The notes beneath the pieces were generated by a model. That model saw only the letters and a program-made list of their open reading frames with translations. It did no database searches and was not told the origin of the DNA. From the NCBI GenBank assembly GCA_021782295.1, contig JAJXVC010000081.1, positions 1 through 8,206 on the forward strand: DNA of 8,206 nucleotides, in the 5' to 3' direction. This DNA comes from a bacterium (GTDB lineage Bacteria > Eremiobacterota > Eremiobacteria > Baltobacterales > Baltobacteraceae). Of the stretch, positions 6,286 through 8,206 are shown piece after piece. The position numbers and the translations under genes are program-made. How positions within the stretch are numbered: position 1 is the stretch's first letter; every line of letters begins with the position of its first letter.

Positions 6286-7734
6286 GTGGCCGAACATCAG
6301 GTCGATGCCGTCGTCATCGGTGCGGGCCCCGGCGGTTATCATGCCGCCATCCGGCTCGGCCAACTTGGGAAATCCGTCATCTGCGTCGATCGCGACGAGG
6401 TCGGTGGAGTCTGCCTGAATTGGGGCTGCATCCCTACGAAAGCGCTGCTGCATGTCGGCGAAGTGATTCGTCACATCGAACATGCCGAAGCGGTCGGATT
6501 AAAAGTTCCCAAAGCAACGGTGGATCGCGCCGGCGTCGAAAAATTCAAGAACGACGTCGTCGCATCGAACGTCGGAGGCGTAAAGACGCTCTTCAAAGCG
6601 AACAACGTACAGTTCATGTACGGTGAAGCGTCGTTCGTCTCTCCGAACGAAATCGCGCTGAAAGGCAAAGATGGAAGCAACGAACGTATTCGCGCCGCGC
6701 ATGTGGTGATCGCGACGGGTTCGGCGCCGATCGATATCAAAGCGTGGCCGCGCGACGGCAAACGCATCATCAACTCCGACGACGCCGTTTCCATCAAGCA
6801 GATCCCCAAGACCATGCTCGTCATCGGCGGCGGCGTTATCGGCTTAGAGTTCGCGACGGTCTACACGCGCATGGGCGCGCAGGTTCTTGTCGTTGAGGCA
6901 TTGCCGCAGATTCTGACCGGCAGCGATATCGAGATTTCAAAGACGCTCGGGCGTATCCTCAAAAAACAGGGCGTCGAGATCATGCTCGACACGAAGGTTG
7001 CCGCGCTCGAAGCGACGGCAAAGGGCGTCAAGGCGACGATCTCCGGAGCGGGCACCGGCGGCAAAGATGAGACGCGCGAATTCGAGATGGCGCTTGTTGC
7101 CGTCGGGCGCCGCCCCGTCACCGATGCGCTCAATCTCGCCGCGGCTGGGCTCGCCGTCGACGAGAAAGGCTTCCTCGCCGTCGATGCCCGCATGCGCACG
7201 AAAGTCGCGCATATCTATGCAATCGGCGACGTCACCGGGCAACCGCTGCTCGCTCATCGCGCGATGAAGCAAGGTGTTGTAGCGGCCGAAGTCATCGGCG
7301 GCGATACGAGTGCGGCGTTCGATCCGATCGCGATTCCTAATTGCGTCTACACCGATCCCGAAGTCGCAACCGTCGGGCTCTCCGAGGAAGAGGCAAAAGC
7401 GAAGGGCTACGAAGTGCGTATCGGCAAGTTCCCGCTCGCCGCGAGCGGGCGCGCGCGCACGATGAACGAGAGCGACGGCGTCATCAAACTCGTCGGCGAT
7501 GCAAAGACCGATATGCTGCTCGGCATGCATATCATCGCTCCGCAGGCCGAATCGCTCATCGGCGAGGGCGTGATCGCCCTGGAGATGGGGGCGACGCTCG
7601 AGGATATCGGGCTCTCGATCCATCCGCATCCCACGCTCACCGAAGGCATCATGGATGCGGCCGAAGCCGCGCACGGAAAGGCGATTCACATCGTCAATCC
7701 CAAGCCGAAGGCGCCGGTCGGAGCCGCAAAATAG
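6286..7734 (+). CDS. lpdA: Dihydrolipoyl dehydrogenase (E3)
   Basis: Cytosolic FAD disulphide oxidoreductase that reoxidises dihydrolipoyl groups of 2-oxoacid dehydrogenase or glycine cleavage complexes, reducing NAD+. The 482-aa product has an N-terminal FAD motif VIGAGPGGYHAA (10-21) and the redox disulphide C43/C48 in GGVCLNWGCIPTK. A central NAD motif, VIGGGVIGLEFA, is encoded near 6820-6855. AIGDV is the second FAD contact, and the dimerisation domain ends in HPHPTLTE, giving the catalytic H448-E453 pair. No lipoyl domain is fused at the N-terminus. The length is normal for the family. GTG 6286 is chosen from the strong AAGGAG. lipB follows about 32 bp downstream, matching a shared lipoate role; mocR diverges upstream and may control it. 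The disulphide and the HPTLTE end distinguish it from glutathione or mercuric reductases, though a specialised E3 cannot be excluded. Confidence 0.96.
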   Translation: MAEHQVDAVVIGAGPGGYHAAIRLGQLGKSVICVDRDEVGGVCLNWGCIPTKALLHVGEVIRHIEHAEAVGLKVPKATVDRAGVEKFKNDVVASNVGGVKTLFKANNVQFMYGEASFVSPNEIALKGKDGSNERIRAAHVVIATGSAPIDIKAWPRDGKRIINSDDAVSIKQIPKTMLVIGGGVIGLEFATVYTRMGAQVLVVEALPQILTGSDIEISKTLGRILKKQGVEIMLDTKVAALEATAKGVKATISGAGTGGKDETREFEMALVAVGRRPVTDALNLAAAGLAVDEKGFLAVDARMRTKVAHIYAIGDVTGQPLLAHRAMKQGVVAAEVIGGDTSAAFDPIAIPNCVYTDPEVATVGLSEEEAKAKGYEVRIGKFPLAASGRARTMNESDGVIKLVGDAKTDMLLGMHIIAPQAESLIGEGVIALEMGATLEDIGLSIHPHPTLTEGIMDAAEAAHGKAIHIVNPKPKAPVGAAK

Positions 7735-7750
7735 AACGCTTTTCGGGAAC

Positions 7751-7779
7751 GGCGCAGATCCTCGAATTGGGTCTGCGCC
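7751..7779 (+). promoter_or_regulatory. Strong hairpin at the lpd-lipB junction
   Basis: GGCGCAGATCC (7751-7761) pairs with GGGTCTGCGCC (7769-7779): eleven pairs including one G-U, around the 7-base loop TCGAATT. The first eight pairs are perfect. The loop and the inner edge of the right arm contain the TTG at 7767, the only standard start codon available for lipB near its conserved N-terminus. No T-run follows, so it is not a classic intrinsic terminator. It could hold back lipB translation or protect the lpd message end. A coincidence within coding sequence is possible. Confidence 0.5.
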
Positions 7780-8206
7780 CGTACCGCGAGGTCTGGGATA
7801 TCCAGCACCGTTTGCACGAGGGCGTCCGTGCCGGCGACGAGCCTGAGACCTGGATATTCGTCGAACACACGCCGACGATCACGCTTGGCCGGAACGCCAA
7901 ACGCGAAAACGTTTTGCTCTCCCCCGAGGTGCTCGCCGCTCGCGGCATCGATATCGTAGAAATCGAACGCGGCGGGGACGTCACGTATCACGGCCCCGGG
8001 CAACTTGTCGTTTATCCGATTCGCAAGCTCGAACGCTTCCGTGAAGTCGTGCCGTTGGTTCGTTCGCTGGAAACTGCCGTTATCGCGACCTGTGCCGACT
8101 TCGGCATCGTCGCCGAGCGCTGGAGCGAACACGCCGGCGTCTGGGTCGGGCGCAACCAAATATGTGCGATCGGGCTCGCGGTTCAAAAGATGGTTTCGAT
8201 GCACGG
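7767..8206 (+). CDS. lipB: Octanoyl-[ACP]:protein N-octanoyltransferase LipB (partial, cut by right edge)
   Basis: Transfers octanoate from acyl carrier protein to lipoyl-domain lysines, the first step of lipoate assembly. The 146 codons present cover the N-terminal two thirds: LGLRPYREVWDIQ, a VEHTPTITLGR block (32-42), the signature RGGDVTYHGPGQLVVYP (68-84), and GVWVGRNQICAIGLAV (124-139). In E. coli and mycobacterial LipB the residue just before this ICxxG/VAAIG stretch is the catalytic lysine; here it is Q131 (CAA at 8157-8159). The catalytic Cys lies beyond the window. The start is uncertain. The conserved strand ILELGL suggests translation begins upstream of TTG 7767, but the frame offers no ATG, GTG or TTG there, only ATA at 7731 overlapping the lpd stop. 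The gene follows lpd on the same strand and is likely cotranscribed with it. The fold assignment is secure; activity is open because of Q131. Confidence 0.92.
   Translation, partial: MGLRPYREVWDIQHRLHEGVRAGDEPETWIFVEHTPTITLGRNAKRENVLLSPEVLAARGIDIVEIERGGDVTYHGPGQLVVYPIRKLERFREVVPLVRSLETAVIATCADFGIVAERWSEHAGVWVGRNQICAIGLAVQKMVSMH

Noticed and set aside
6187..6483. N-terminal extension of the MocR protein by up to 99 residues
   Set aside because: It would overlap the lpd start antisense; the homologous region begins just after ATG 6186.
6937..7689. A 250-codon open frame antisense to lpd
   Set aside because: It lies wholly over a gene with complete motifs; its Arg/Asp-rich product has no recognisable features and is what high GC at third positions yields.
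7686..8204. A 172-codon open frame antisense to the end of lpd and to lipB
   Set aside because: Mirror of the conserved LipB signature; no features of its own.

Overview
The window is an ordinary-looking, gene-dense stretch of a high-GC bacterial chromosome. It carries eight identifiable genes plus one unrecognised gene, with no RNA genes, mobile elements or CRISPR. Base composition, long antisense open frames and mostly weak or absent Shine-Dalgarno sites point to a GC-rich, non-enteric lineage. The nth and mutY products resemble actinobacterial or other deep-branching homologues more than E. coli ones. A lineage such as Eremiobacterota (WPS-2) would fit my impression, but this is a guess and cannot be settled from the window.

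Layout, left to right. (1) 1-697, minus: the N-terminal third of a secreted dipeptidyl-peptidase-IV-type (S9B) protease, running off the left edge. (2) 738-1259, plus: a 173-aa protein of unknown function, divergent from the protease. (3) 1168-1917, minus: endonuclease III (nth); its last 30 codons and stop lie antisense over the end of gene 2. (4) 1972-3321, plus: a YdhS-type FAD/NAD(P)-binding protein. (5) 3318-3809, plus: a cysteine dioxygenase-type cupin sharing an ATGA overlap with gene 4. (6) 3812-4720, minus: a short MutY adenine glycosylase converging on gene 5 with a 2-bp gap. (7) 4717-6186, minus: a MocR-type GntR/aminotransferase regulator, upstream of mutY and overlapping it by ATGA. 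(8) 6286-7734, plus: dihydrolipoyl dehydrogenase (E3), divergent from mocR. (9) about 7767 to the right edge, plus: lipB, octanoyltransferase, cut off by the window.

Three themes emerge. Two iron-sulphur HhH-GPD DNA glycosylases (nth, mutY) flank a coupled pair for probable thiol oxidation (YdhS-like flavoprotein plus cysteine dioxygenase). lpd and lipB form a lipoate/2-oxoacid dehydrogenase unit. The 99-bp mocR/lpd intergenic region has AATTGG repeats, a dyad and a -10-like box, and is the best candidate for a real control region.

No clearly new system is visible. The points most worth a second look are the lipB product with Gln where the catalytic Lys is expected, a strong hairpin around the uncertain lipB start, the cysteine dioxygenase that keeps both residues of the Cys-Tyr cofactor, its coupled flavoprotein partner, and the MutY without a NUDIX-like domain coupled to a MocR regulator.
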